Assembly: GCF_001456115.1 (NCBI RefSeq) | Contig: NZ_CP013267.1 | Coordinates: 9,562-73,561 of the forward strand | DNA: 64,000 nt | DNA from: Sphingobium baderi | Lineage (GTDB): Bacteria > Pseudomonadota > Alphaproteobacteria > Sphingomonadales > Sphingomonadaceae | Reading direction: 5' to 3' | Program-made: the position numbers and the translations under genes | Notes under the pieces: generated by a model | Database searches by the model: none | Told to the model about the DNA's origin: nothing | The model's input: the letters and a program-made list of their open reading frames with translations, nothing else | Shown here: positions 15,262 through 24,326 of the stretch, in pieces | Layout: every line of letters begins with the position of its first letter | How positions within the stretch are numbered: the first letter of the stretch is position 1

Positions 15262-16053
15262 TCAGAACGCGAATGCGGCTTGGCCGCTCGCCTCGGTGTA
15301 GATCGCACTATCGCCCGCTGCATAGCGTTCGCGCCCCAGCTCGGACCATTGCAGATGGCCAGAACGATCATGACGGAACCATCCGTCCTCGATGCCGTGA
15401 ATCATGCCCCACGCCACGTCTTCCGCACACAAACGACCATGATTGATCGGCCAATGCTCGCTGCCGGTGTCCTGACGGCAAGGGCTGGGGGCGCTGAAAG
15501 CGAGAATGGCCGCGCTGCGTTCGTCGGGTTCGGTCGCCCCTACCTCGCGCATGATCTCGCGCGCCTCGGCCGTGGTGATGTAGCCTGCGGCCTTCTTGTC
15601 CTCATGATGCGAATAGCGGCAACCATAGGCGACGGCCCGCATGATGCAGCGCGGTTCGGTAAAATCCTGCGTATCCAGCAATTCGCGCCATTTCCCGGCG
15701 CTAATGAGGTCCACGGCGTGCCACCAGCGGGCGGTTGGCGCTGTCGTGTAGCCGTAGCGGTTCGGCGCCCCGTTCCGGTCGATCTCGACGCCTAGAACCG
15801 CCTCGACGTGCAACACATAGGGATGGTCGGCCAGCAAGGGGTGACGAAGGCCAATCTTGCGAGGCTGACCTCCATCGGGGCGGCAAACCTCGATCGGAAA
15901 CCCAAACATGCGTGAAGGGAGATTCCACGGCGCGGGCAGAGGAAAATCGCGCGGAACCGACAAGGCATGGTTGATGTCGAGAAGGTATAGATTGGGCGCG
16001 AAGCCCTTTTCCACCAGCGTTTCGCCAAGCGTATCGGAAGTCTGATTATCCAT
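15262..16053 (-). CDS. Hypothetical plasmid protein, 263 aa
   Basis: Starts at the ATG at 16053, with AAGG and GAGG just upstream. Visible segments include 'YLLDINHALSVPRDFPLPAP', 'APTARWWHAVDLISAGKWRELLDT' and 'CAEDVAWGMIHGIEDGWFRHD'. It appears soluble and has no recognised domain. It sits between a 63-residue gene and the 265-residue gene, all three on one transcript behind leader copy C. Confidence 0.6.
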   Translation of the reverse strand: MDNQTSDTLGETLVEKGFAPNLYLLDINHALSVPRDFPLPAPWNLPSRMFGFPIEVCRPDGGQPRKIGLRHPLLADHPYVLHVEAVLGVEIDRNGAPNRYGYTTAPTARWWHAVDLISAGKWRELLDTQDFTEPRCIMRAVAYGCRYSHHEDKKAAGYITTAEAREIMREVGATEPDERSAAILAFSAPSPCRQDTGSEHWPINHGRLCAEDVAWGMIHGIEDGWFRHDRSGHLQWSELGRERYAAGDSAIYTEASGQAAFAF

Positions 16054-16057
16054 GGCC

Positions 16058-16249
16058 TTAGTCCTCGATCTCGATTTCGCTGATCGCGGCCCATGGAAGG
16101 CAATAGTTATGGCCTTGGCATTCAATAGCGATGCCGATGTCATCCACGTCATAGACGCCAGACCGGGGATATGACTGATAGTGTGAAGTGATCGTGACCG
16201 TAACGCTGTCGGTGCGCTCGGCCAGTAGCTTGCGGAGATATTCCAGCAT
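16058..16249 (-). CDS. Small hypothetical protein behind leader copy C
   Basis: 63 residues from the ATG at 16249, preceded by AAAGGAAGGGA. 'LAERTDSVTVTITSHYQSYPRSGVYDVDDIGIAIECQGHNYCLPWAAISEIEIED' looks like a small beta-rich domain. A longer frame exists upstream but crosses the leader and the IS21 end, so it is rejected. Function unknown. Confidence 0.55.
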   Translation of the reverse strand: MLEYLRKLLAERTDSVTVTITSHYQSYPRSGVYDVDDIGIAIECQGHNYCLPWAAISEIEIED

Positions 16250-16440
16250 TTCCCTTCCTTTCTTAAAATCGCCCTGCGGCGATGGCATCGGCCATCGGCG
16301 ACACGGACGCCCAAGAACGCCGGGGGAATGGGGGGCAGCGGGAATCTGCGGGAGTGGTGCGGGCGCAGGGAGCGGAGCGAGTGAGCCACGGTCCTGCTGA
16401 TTGTCGTTGCTGGGGAAAGGGGGCGGCGCGCCCCTTTCCA
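16250..16440 (-). promoter_or_regulatory. Conserved leader, copy C
   Basis: Nearly identical to copy B: CTTTCTTAAAATCGCCCTGC next to the start, GACACGGACGCCCAAGAACG, GTGCGGGCGCAG and GAGCCACGGTC, then GATTGTCGTTGCTGG. It ends in a stem of GGAAAGGGG against CCCCTTTCC (16413-16440). Differences between B and C in this stem preserve pairing. Confidence 0.65.
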
Positions 16441-16495
16441 CGCCTGACAAACTGACATGCAGGCGCTTGCGCCGGCACCGATCACGAAGGCCATT

Positions 16496-16564
16496 ATGAT
16501 CCGAGAAAATTGGATTGCCGGGATCACCTGGGTAAGACCTCGCCTTGCGGATGAACGCTACGAC
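16496..16564 (+). pseudogene. Possible small ORF interrupted by the composite transposon (5' part)
   Basis: An ATG at 16496 with AAGG five to six bases upstream starts 'MIRENWIAGITWVRPRLADE'. It is in frame to the IS21 edge at 16564. Removing 16565-25213 and one 8-bp duplication continues the frame through 25222-25347 for a total of about 64 residues. Coding status is unproven. Confidence 0.3.
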
Positions 16565-16669
16565 TGAGAACGGCGGAGCAATATTCGACCACGGTAGCGG
16601 CGGGATAGTCCTGCTGCGGGCGGCGTAAAAGTCGTCCACCTTGAAGCCTTTCTGCCGAGTCAGGGAGGT

Positions 16670-18178
16670 GTGGGGATCTACAGCGTGGAACTTTATCTTC
16701 AGGTCCGTCTGGCTTGCGCGGATGGCATGAGCCAACGGGCGGCGGCGAAGCGTTTCAATGTGTCGCGCGAAACGGTACGCAAGATGCTGTCGTTTTCATC
16801 GCCGCCGGGTTACCGGCGCCAGTCCGTACCGCAGCGCCCGAAGCTGGACGGGTTTGTGGCGATCATTGATGGATGGCTTGAGGGTGACCGCAGTGTCCCG
16901 CGCAAGCAACGCCATACGGCGAAGCGGGTATTCGACCGTTTGCGCACCGAGCATGGTTTCACCGGCGGCTATACGATCATCAAGGATTACATCCGGGAGC
17001 GCGAACAGCGCAGCCGGGAGATGTTCGTGCCGCTGGCGCACCCTGCGGGAGATGCGCAGGCCGATTTCGGGGAAGCGCTGGTGGAGATCGGCGGGGTGGA
17101 GCAGAAGGCCTACTTCTTCGCGCTCGATCTGCCGCACAGTGATGCCTGCTATGTGCGGGCCTATCCGGCGGCGGTGGCGGAGGCCTGGGTGGACGGACAC
17201 GTGCATGCCTTCGCGTTTTTCGGCGCGGTACCGCGCTCGATCGTCTATGACAACGATCGCTGCCTTGTGACGAAGATCCTGCCCGACGGCACGCGGCAGC
17301 GTGCCACGCTGTTCAGCGCTTTCCTGTCACATTACGTGATCCGCGACCGCTATGCTCGCCCGGGCAAGGGGAACGAGAAAGGCAATGTGGAGGGGCTGGT
17401 AGGCTATTGCCGGCGCAACTTCATGGTGCCGATCCCGAAGTTCCCGACCTGGGAGGCGTTCAACCTGTGGCTGGAGGAGCAATGCCGCAAGCGCCAGCAG
17501 GACAAGGTGCGCGGGCAGAGCGAGACGATCGGTGAGCGGCTGCAGCGCGATCTCGCGGCCATGCAGCCTCTGCCCGCTACACCCTTCGAGGCCTGCGATC
17601 AGAAAGGCGGGCGGGTCTCCTCGCAATCCCTGGTGCGCTACAGGACCAACGATTATTCGGTTCCGGTGGCCTGGGGCCATCAGGAGGTCTGGATCAGGGC
17701 CTATGTCGATGAGGTGGTGATCGGCTGCCGCAGCGAAGTCATCGCCCGTCATCCTCGTTGCTATGCCCGCGAGGAGGTTGTCTTCGACCCGCTCCATTAT
17801 CTCCCGCTGATCGAGCAGAAGATCAACGCATTCGACCAGGCTGCGCCTTTGCAGGGCTGGGACCTGCCCGAAGCGTTCACGACACTGCAGCGGTTGATGG
17901 AAGGGCGCATGCACAAACATGGCAGGCGCGAATATGTGCAGGTACTGCGCCTGCTGGAAACGTTCACCCTCGCCGATCTCCAGGCGGCGGTCGAACAGGC
18001 CATCGATCTTGGCGCCATCGGCTTCGATGCCGTCAAGCACCTCGTCCTGTGCCGGATCGAACGCGTACCGCCCAGGCTGGACCTGGACGTCTATCCCTTC
18101 CTGCCACGCACCACGGTCGAGAAGACCTTTGCCAGAGCCTATCTGAGCCTGCTCTCCGACCGGCAGGAGGCCGCATGA
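16670..18178 (+). CDS. istA: IS21-family transposase IstA
   Basis: 502 residues from a GTG at 16670 (GGGAGG close upstream). The N-terminal helix-turn-helix 'GMSQRAAAKRFNVSRETVRKML' is followed by the DDE core: 'DAQADFGEA' (first Asp), 'SIVYDNDRCLV' (second Asp) and 'KGNEKGNVEGLVGYCRRNF' (the Glu region). The C-terminal beta-barrel region contains 'YRTNDYSVPVAW'. It works with IstB and overlaps it by ATGA. Confidence 0.93.
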   Translation: MGIYSVELYLQVRLACADGMSQRAAAKRFNVSRETVRKMLSFSSPPGYRRQSVPQRPKLDGFVAIIDGWLEGDRSVPRKQRHTAKRVFDRLRTEHGFTGGYTIIKDYIREREQRSREMFVPLAHPAGDAQADFGEALVEIGGVEQKAYFFALDLPHSDACYVRAYPAAVAEAWVDGHVHAFAFFGAVPRSIVYDNDRCLVTKILPDGTRQRATLFSAFLSHYVIRDRYARPGKGNEKGNVEGLVGYCRRNFMVPIPKFPTWEAFNLWLEEQCRKRQQDKVRGQSETIGERLQRDLAAMQPLPATPFEACDQKGGRVSSQSLVRYRTNDYSVPVAWGHQEVWIRAYVDEVVIGCRSEVIARHPRCYAREEVVFDPLHYLPLIEQKINAFDQAAPLQGWDLPEAFTTLQRLMEGRMHKHGRREYVQVLRLLETFTLADLQAAVEQAIDLGAIGFDAVKHLVLCRIERVPPRLDLDVYPFLPRTTVEKTFARAYLSLLSDRQEAA

Positions 18179-18942
18179 GCGATCAGGCCCCGGAGATCCT
18201 TCTCGCTCACCATCTCAAGGCGCTCAAGCTGCCTACGTGCCTGCGTGAGCATCACAAGCTCGCGCGGCAATGTGCCGCTGAAGGCGTCGATCATATCCGC
18301 TTCCTCGCCCGCCTCGTCGAGATGGAAATGATCGACAGGGAGCGTCGCATGGTCGAGCGGCGCATCAAGGCCGCGCGCTTCCCCGCCGTCAAAAGCCTCG
18401 ACAGCTTCGACTTCGCCGCCATCCCCAGGCTCAACAAGATGCAGGTGCTCGAGATGGCGCGCTGCGAGTGGATCGAGCGGCGTGAGAACGCCATCGCTCT
18501 GGGGCCATCAGGCACCGGAAAGACGCACGTAGCGTTGGGGCTCGGACTGGCAGCATGCCAGAAAGGACTGTCGGTGGGCTTCACCACCGCGGCAGCGCTG
18601 GTCAGCGAAATGATGGAGGCCCGCGACGAGCGCCGTCTTCTGCGCTTCCAGAAGCAGATGGCCGGATACAAGCTGCTCATCATCGACGAACTGGGCTTTG
18701 TGCCGCTCTCCAAGACCGGCGCCGAACTGTTGTTCGAGCTGATCTCCCAGCGTTACGAACGCGGCTCCACCTTCATCACCAGCAACCTGCCCTTCGACGA
18801 ATGGACCGAAACCTTCGGATCTGAGCGTCTCACAGGCGCGCTCCTCGATCGCCTGACCCATCACGTCAGCATCCTCGAGATGAACGGCGAAAGCTATCGC
18901 CTCGCGCACAGCCGGGCCCGCAAGGCCAAAACCAGACCCTGA
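18175..18942 (+). CDS. istB: IS21-family helper ATPase IstB
   Basis: 255 residues. 'ALGPSGTGKTHVALGLGLAA' is the Walker A motif and 'YKLLIIDELGFVPLS' the Walker B. 'STFITSNLPFDEWTETFGSERLTGALLDRLTHH' is the IstB C-terminal signature with sensor and arginine-finger residues. It is an AAA+ target-selecting partner of IstA. Start overlaps the istA stop. Confidence 0.93.
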   Translation: MSDQAPEILLAHHLKALKLPTCLREHHKLARQCAAEGVDHIRFLARLVEMEMIDRERRMVERRIKAARFPAVKSLDSFDFAAIPRLNKMQVLEMARCEWIERRENAIALGPSGTGKTHVALGLGLAACQKGLSVGFTTAAALVSEMMEARDERRLLRFQKQMAGYKLLIIDELGFVPLSKTGAELLFELISQRYERGSTFITSNLPFDEWTETFGSERLTGALLDRLTHHVSILEMNGESYRLAHSRARKAKTRP

Positions 18943-19065
18943 AAATTACACCAATGCCGGGGGGAGTGGCCCTCGGGCTACGCCCTCACGCCACTCCCCC
19001 CGGCATGTAACACGATGGCCTGGTTTTACGCCGCCGAATGGCCGACTTTTGCTCCGCCGTTGACA

Positions 19066-19213
19066 ACAGGAAGAGAATCGCAGATGAGTGGATCGCAGCT
19101 CGACAGGCGAGCATTGCTGGGTGGGCTAACCCTGTCGCTGGCCGACAGGACAGCGCTGATCCGCCGCTGGGTGGCGGCAGGCGCGCCCAATAATTGAATA
19201 GGAGAGAGAACCG
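19066..19213 (+). pseudogene. Remnant of a Tat-signal protein gene
   Basis: An ATG at 19084 reads 'MSGSQLDRRALLGGLTLSLA', which looks like a Tat signal start (RRALLGG). It passes directly into 'DRTALIRRWVAAGAPNN' and stops at 19197; such an end is typical of the C-terminus of a much larger protein. The 37-residue frame therefore looks like the two ends of one gene fused by an internal deletion, next to the IS21 end. Confidence 0.35.
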
Positions 19214-19588
19214 ATGCTCAAGGCCATGGTCCTGTTGAAACGCCGTCCGGACCTGACCGTCGCGCAGTTCCGCGAGATCTACGAAACCGGCCACGCCAAG
19301 CTGGGCGAGCGCCTGCTGACCGGGCGCGCGGTGCGCTATATGCGGCGCTATCTCAACGGCATTCCCAATCCCGTGACGGGCGTACCGGAGGAAACCGAAT
19401 ACGACGTCGCGACGGAAATGTGGTTCGCGGACCGGGAAAGTTTCGAAAGCGCAATGGCCATGCTGGGCACGCCCGAGATCATGGCAGAAGTCGCCGCGGA
19501 CGAGGAAACCCTGTTTGACCGCTCGCGCAATCGCTTCTTCACGCTGGAGGAGCGCGAATCTGCCTGTGTGGCGGAAGCGGCGGAATAA
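19214..19588 (+). CDS. EthD-domain-like protein
   Basis: 124 residues with AGGAGA upstream. 'MLKAMVLLKRRPDLTVAQFREIYETGHAKLGERLL' and 'EMWFADRESFESAMAMLGTPEIMAEVAADEETLFDRSRNRFFTLEE' follow the dimeric alpha-beta barrel EthD pattern. Such proteins accompany catabolic oxygenase or dehydrogenase genes in sphingomonads, but no clear pathway partner remains between the IS21 copies. Confidence 0.75.
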   Translation: MLKAMVLLKRRPDLTVAQFREIYETGHAKLGERLLTGRAVRYMRRYLNGIPNPVTGVPEETEYDVATEMWFADRESFESAMAMLGTPEIMAEVAADEETLFDRSRNRFFTLEERESACVAEAAE

Positions 19589-19929
19589 TCCGGATCCGCC
19601 TCCTGTGGGGGAGGGATTCCAGTGCTAGGCGTCTGCCAGCATCGTGCTGTTGCTTGCAGCCACCCCGTTCGTCGTCAGCCTGCTTGGCCGGTGACGCCTG
19701 GCCCCGGCAGGACTGTCTTCCCGATGATGGCCGCTTTCTCCCCAAGCCGTATGATTGTTCAAAAATGCGAAATGAAGTGAAGCGTTTGCTGAATTAATAT
19801 TATCGATTGCCAGCATTCAAGCCAGCTTCAAAAAATGCTTGCTTCAAACATGACCAGGTCCAGGCAGCCTTAATTTGAAGGATGATTGGTGCTTTCAAAA
19901 GCTCTGAACACAATAAGCTTCTTTTAATC
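19589..19929. other. Intergenic stretch, no gene seen
   Basis: About 340 bases between two convergent genes. It is more AT-rich towards 19750-19930, with several short CTTCAAA-type repeats around 19818-19850. No convincing ribosome-binding site with an open frame was found. Confidence 0.4.
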
Positions 19930-21480
19930 TTACTTTGCCCAGCTGGCAGCCGCCGGTTCGAGCGTTTCCAGAAATTCGGCCGCACTGTTACGATACGCAT
20001 CGCGGACCTCGGGTTTCATCCGATCCCAGTTAGCATACATGTTGACCATGCGACGGTTACGGCGAAACCGCTGTTCGTGTCGTGCTAGAAAATCCCAATA
20101 GAGCGCATTGAACGGACAGGCTCCATAGCCGGTCTTCTTCTTCACGTCATAGCGGCATGAACCGCAATGATCAGACATACGGTCGATATAAGCGCCGCCG
20201 CCGGCATAGGGCTTGGTCGCCAAACGCCCACCGTCTGCGTGCTGGCTCATGCCCAAAACATTGGGCAATTCCACCCATTCAAAGGCATCGGCATAGACGA
20301 CAAGGAACCAATCGGCCACCTCCTGCGGGCGTACGCCGGCCAGCATGGCAAAGTTGCCAAGAACCATCAGCCTCTGGATATGGTGGGCATAGGCATGATC
20401 GTGCGTGTTGCGGATCGCTTCGGCAAGACACAGCATATCGGTCTTGCCGGTCCAATAGAATTCCGGAAGCGGGCGAGTCGCCTGTAACGCATTGGCGTCC
20501 GCGACATCGGGCATTTCGAGCCAGTAATAGCCCCGCACATATTCGCGCCAGCCGATGATCTGGCGAATGAAGCCCTCCGCCGCGTTCAAGGGCACATCGC
20601 CGCGCGCATAAGCATCGGCGGCCGCTTGCGCGATCTCCAACGGTAACAACAGGCCCAGGTTCAGTGCAGGACTGAGCCAGCTGTGATAGAGCCAGTCCTG
20701 ACCGGTCACCATCGCATCCTGATAAGTGCCGAAGTCAGGCAGCGCGGTCCGGATGAAATGCCCCAGCGCCCGCCGGGCCTGAGCGGCGGTAACTGGCAGG
20801 GCGAATTTATCGAGGATGCCAAAGTGCGCGCCGAAGCGATCCTCCACGAGCGCGATCACATCCAAAGTGATCTCATCAGGCGTAAAATGCATCGGCTCGG
20901 GATAGTTCAGCCCACGCTTCGGGGGTGCCCGGTTTTCCTTGTCGAGGTTCCACTGGCCACCCTCGGGTTTGCCGTCATCCGTCATGAGAAGGCCGGTCTT
21001 GCGCCGCATCTCGCGGTAGAAGAATTCCATGACGAGGTCGTTGCGGGCCTGTGCCCAGGTCTGGAATTCCAGAATGTCGCAGAGAAACCTGTCGTCAGTG
21101 AGGACCTTGACCGGGATGCCGAATGTAGCTGCCCATCCGTCGATCATGACCTTGACGCGCCATTCGCCAGACTCGACCATACGAATGGCGGAGGCCCGGT
21201 GACGCGCGACGGCACGGCGGACTTCACCCGTAAAGCTGCCGCTGTTTTCCGCGTCGTCGATTGCAATGTAGTCGACCGACCAGCCTGCTTCCCGCAGTTC
21301 TTCGGCGAAATGGCGCATGGCGGAAAAGATCAGGGCGATCTTGCGCTTGTGATGGCGCACATATGTCGCCTCCTCCATCACTTCCATCATCAGGATAACC
21401 GCATCCGCTGGGTTCACGCCGCGCAGCGAAGCAAGTTCGTGGCTCAGTTGATCGCCAAGTATGGGAATGATGACCGTCAT
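19930..21480 (-). CDS. Iron-sulfur photolyase/cryptochrome (PhrB-type, DPRP family)
   Basis: 516 residues. 'MTVIIPILGDQLSHELASL' and 'KRKIALIFSAMRHFAEELREAGWSVDYI' are the N-terminal domain of deoxyribodipyrimidine photolyase-related proteins. The C-terminal 'HCGSCRYDVKKKTGYGACPFN', together with the Cys in 'DMLCLAEAIRNTHDHAYAHH', gives the four Cys expected for the [4Fe-4S] cluster of bacterial (6-4) photolyases. It repairs UV lesions using FAD. Divergent from the PRC-barrel gene. Confidence 0.9.
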   Translation of the reverse strand: MTVIIPILGDQLSHELASLRGVNPADAVILMMEVMEEATYVRHHKRKIALIFSAMRHFAEELREAGWSVDYIAIDDAENSGSFTGEVRRAVARHRASAIRMVESGEWRVKVMIDGWAATFGIPVKVLTDDRFLCDILEFQTWAQARNDLVMEFFYREMRRKTGLLMTDDGKPEGGQWNLDKENRAPPKRGLNYPEPMHFTPDEITLDVIALVEDRFGAHFGILDKFALPVTAAQARRALGHFIRTALPDFGTYQDAMVTGQDWLYHSWLSPALNLGLLLPLEIAQAAADAYARGDVPLNAAEGFIRQIIGWREYVRGYYWLEMPDVADANALQATRPLPEFYWTGKTDMLCLAEAIRNTHDHAYAHHIQRLMVLGNFAMLAGVRPQEVADWFLVVYADAFEWVELPNVLGMSQHADGGRLATKPYAGGGAYIDRMSDHCGSCRYDVKKKTGYGACPFNALYWDFLARHEQRFRRNRRMVNMYANWDRMKPEVRDAYRNSAAEFLETLEPAAASWAK

Positions 21481-21703
21481 GGCGGCGTGTTATCTCCGAT
21501 TGCCTGACCCGATCAATTCCGAGCTGACGAATGCCTGAAAACCGATGTTGTTGCATCTCACTATGTGATCTGGAATGCATTTCAGCATGCCGACGATCAC
21601 GCCTTGGACCGAGCACATGTCCAGGGCGGCAACGCTGAAGGAACTGCGGAGTTGCTCGGTGGTTCTGCTTGGCGGAACATCCATGGGCCAACGGAGAACA
21701 ACA

Positions 21704-22072
21704 GTGAGCGAACCGAAAGATCCGAACACGCTTCTGGTCAATGCCAAAGCCGATGGCCTTAATGTCCGGTCGCGCGATGGCGATCGTCTCGGGCACATAT
21801 ATGCCTATATGGTCGACAAGCGTAGCGGGCAAACCAGCTATGCGGTGCTGAGCCTTGGAGGCTTCCTCGGCATGGGCAAAAGCTTCTACCCCCTGCCATT
21901 CGGCCTGCTAGCGTATGATGCTGTCGACGACGTCTATGTGGTCACCGTCGATCGCCGTGTTCTTGAAGGCGGGCCCAGCTGGGCAAACAACGCGCCAGAA
22001 TTCAACCAGGCATATGCTGACAGGGTGTCCAGCTACTACGGCGTGGATCCTGTTAACGTCTCCCGTAGTTGA
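21704..22072 (+). CDS. PRC-barrel domain protein
   Basis: 122 residues from a GTG at 21704 with GGAG seven bases upstream; a longer frame to 21575 has no start support. 'NVRSRDGDRLGHIYAYMVDKRSGQTSYAVLSLGGFLGMGKSFYPLPFGLL' is the PRC-barrel pattern, used in RNA metabolism and photosynthetic reaction centre proteins and common as stand-alone stress proteins. The stop overlaps the kinase start (TGATG). Confidence 0.8.
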   Translation: MSEPKDPNTLLVNAKADGLNVRSRDGDRLGHIYAYMVDKRSGQTSYAVLSLGGFLGMGKSFYPLPFGLLAYDAVDDVYVVTVDRRVLEGGPSWANNAPEFNQAYADRVSSYYGVDPVNVSRS

Positions 22073-22776
22073 TGCCTTCCGATCCCGGACAAATTAGACC
22101 AGCGCCGACCGAAGGGGTGCTCGTTGTCAACGTCCATTCCCGTAAGGGGGAGAAGCTGTTTGACGAGGTATGCAGCCAGCTCAGGATTGCAGGGGTTCGC
22201 CTGTCAGAAGCACACGCAGTTCATGATCCCGATGATTTTGTCCCGACGGTAAAGCGGGCAGTCGAAAACGGTGCGCCAATGATCATCGTGGGTGGCGGCG
22301 ACGGGTCACTTTCATCCGCGATCGACGAATTCGTCGGCCATGACAGCGTGTTTGCGTTGCTCCCGCTGGGTACAGCTAACAGCTTTGCCCGGACACTGGG
22401 CATCCCGCTCGATCTAGAAGGCGCAATCCGCACGATCACCACCGGGCGTAGGCGACGAGTGGACCTGGGCGTCATCAACGGCGATTATTTCGTCAACGCT
22501 GCTGCTCTGGGTCTGTCGCCATTGATAGGCGATACTGTGCCACATAAGCTCAAGCGCTACCTTGGTCGGCTGGGTTATCTCATCTGGGCGGTATGGTGCC
22601 TGATGCGTTTCCGTCCCTTCAGGCTGAAAGTGGACAATAACGGACAAAATACGACCATCTGGGCAACCGAAGTTCGGATTCTTAATGGCCGGTTTCACGG
22701 CGGGGTCGAAATTGAGAACGGCGGAGCAATATTCGACCACGGTAGCGGCGGGATAGTCCTGCTGCGGGCGGCGTAA
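22072..22776 (+). pseudogene. Diacylglycerol/lipid kinase (YegS/DgkB-like), truncated by IS21
   Basis: 'VLVVNVHSRKGEKLFDEV' begins the kinase fold. 'PMIIVGGGDGSLSSAIDEF' is the GGDG nucleotide motif and 'FALLPLGTANSFARTLGIP' the conserved GTxNDxAR-type segment. Native sequence ends at 22712, where IS21 copy 2 starts; the last 21 codons to 22776 are IS sequence. The family is usually near 300 residues, so roughly the last third (substrate domain) is missing or altered. Activity is doubtful. Confidence 0.82.
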
Positions 22777-22817
22777 AAGTCGTCCACCTTGAAGCCTTTC
22801 TGCCGAGTCAGGGAGGT

Positions 22818-24326
22818 GTGGGGATCTACAGCGTGGAACTTTATCTTCAGGTCCGTCTGGCTTGCGCGGATGGCATGAGCCAACGGGCGGCGGCGAAGCG
22901 TTTCAATGTGTCGCGCGAAACGGTACGCAAGATGCTGTCGTTTTCATCGCCGCCGGGTTACCGGCGCCAGTCCGTACCGCAGCGCCCGAAGCTGGACGGG
23001 TTTGTGGCGATCATTGATGGATGGCTTGAGGGTGACCGCAGTGTCCCGCGCAAGCAACGCCATACGGCGAAGCGGGTATTCGACCGTTTGCGCACCGAGC
23101 ATGGTTTCACCGGCGGCTATACGATCATCAAGGATTACATCCGGGAGCGCGAACAGCGCAGCCGGGAGATGTTCGTGCCGCTGGCGCACCCTGCGGGAGA
23201 TGCGCAGGCCGATTTCGGGGAAGCGCTGGTGGAGATCGGCGGGGTGGAGCAGAAGGCCTACTTCTTCGCGCTCGATCTGCCGCACAGTGATGCCTGCTAT
23301 GTGCGGGCCTATCCGGCGGCGGTGGCGGAGGCCTGGGTGGACGGACACGTGCATGCCTTCGCGTTTTTCGGCGCGGTACCGCGCTCGATCGTCTATGACA
23401 ACGATCGCTGCCTTGTGACGAAGATCCTGCCCGACGGCACGCGGCAGCGTGCCACGCTGTTCAGCGCTTTCCTGTCACATTACGTGATCCGCGACCGCTA
23501 TGCTCGCCCGGGCAAGGGGAACGAGAAAGGCAATGTGGAGGGGCTGGTAGGCTATTGCCGGCGCAACTTCATGGTGCCGATCCCGAAGTTCCCGACCTGG
23601 GAGGCGTTCAACCTGTGGCTGGAGGAGCAATGCCGCAAGCGCCAGCAGGACAAGGTGCGCGGGCAGAGCGAGACGATCGGTGAGCGGCTGCAGCGCGATC
23701 TCGCGGCCATGCAGCCTCTGCCCGCTACACCCTTCGAGGCCTGCGATCAGAAAGGCGGGCGGGTCTCCTCGCAATCCCTGGTGCGCTACAGGACCAACGA
23801 TTATTCGGTTCCGGTGGCCTGGGGCCATCAGGAGGTCTGGATCAGGGCCTATGTCGATGAGGTGGTGATCGGCTGCCGCAGCGAAGTCATCGCCCGTCAT
23901 CCTCGTTGCTATGCCCGCGAGGAGGTTGTCTTCGACCCGCTCCATTATCTCCCGCTGATCGAGCAGAAGATCAACGCATTCGACCAGGCTGCGCCTTTGC
24001 AGGGCTGGGACCTGCCCGAAGCGTTCACGACACTGCAGCGGTTGATGGAAGGGCGCATGCACAAACATGGCAGGCGCGAATATGTGCAGGTACTGCGCCT
24101 GCTGGAAACGTTCACCCTCGCCGATCTCCAGGCGGCGGTCGAACAGGCCATCGATCTTGGCGCCATCGGCTTCGATGCCGTCAAGCACCTCGTCCTGTGC
24201 CGGATCGAACGCGTACCGCCCAGGCTGGACCTGGACGTCTATCCCTTCCTGCCACGCACCACGGTCGAGAAGACCTTTGCCAGAGCCTATCTGAGCCTGC
24301 TCTCCGACCGGCAGGAGGCCGCATGA
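22818..24326 (+). CDS. istA: IS21-family transposase IstA, copy 2
   Basis: 502 residues, identical in sequence to the protein at 16670. Helix-turn-helix, DDE core ('DAQADFGEA', 'VYDNDRC', 'NEKGNVEG') and C-terminal domain are all present, so it should be functional. Identity of both copies indicates recent duplication or gene conversion. Confidence 0.93.
   Translation: MGIYSVELYLQVRLACADGMSQRAAAKRFNVSRETVRKMLSFSSPPGYRRQSVPQRPKLDGFVAIIDGWLEGDRSVPRKQRHTAKRVFDRLRTEHGFTGGYTIIKDYIREREQRSREMFVPLAHPAGDAQADFGEALVEIGGVEQKAYFFALDLPHSDACYVRAYPAAVAEAWVDGHVHAFAFFGAVPRSIVYDNDRCLVTKILPDGTRQRATLFSAFLSHYVIRDRYARPGKGNEKGNVEGLVGYCRRNFMVPIPKFPTWEAFNLWLEEQCRKRQQDKVRGQSETIGERLQRDLAAMQPLPATPFEACDQKGGRVSSQSLVRYRTNDYSVPVAWGHQEVWIRAYVDEVVIGCRSEVIARHPRCYAREEVVFDPLHYLPLIEQKINAFDQAAPLQGWDLPEAFTTLQRLMEGRMHKHGRREYVQVLRLLETFTLADLQAAVEQAIDLGAIGFDAVKHLVLCRIERVPPRLDLDVYPFLPRTTVEKTFARAYLSLLSDRQEAA

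Larger units (their letters stand above)
16565..19065 (+). mobile_element. IS21-family insertion sequence, copy 1
   Basis: Begins TGAGAACGGCGGAGCAA and ends TTGCTCCGCCGTTGACA, so the ends are TG...CA with a shared AACGGCGGAGCAA core. A perfect 16-bp inverted repeat (18954-18969 with 18991-19006) after istB may terminate transcription. The encoded proteins are identical to those of copy 2. Confidence 0.9.

Noticed and set aside
15262..16527. 421-codon frame extending the 263-residue gene upstream
   Set aside because: The extension runs through leader copy C and the 63-residue gene; the ATG at 16053 has the ribosome-binding site.
17758..18942. A 394-codon frame covering the istA end and all of istB (and its twin at 23906-25090)
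   Set aside because: The first ~139 codons are an out-of-frame shadow of istA; istB properly starts at 18175 (24323).
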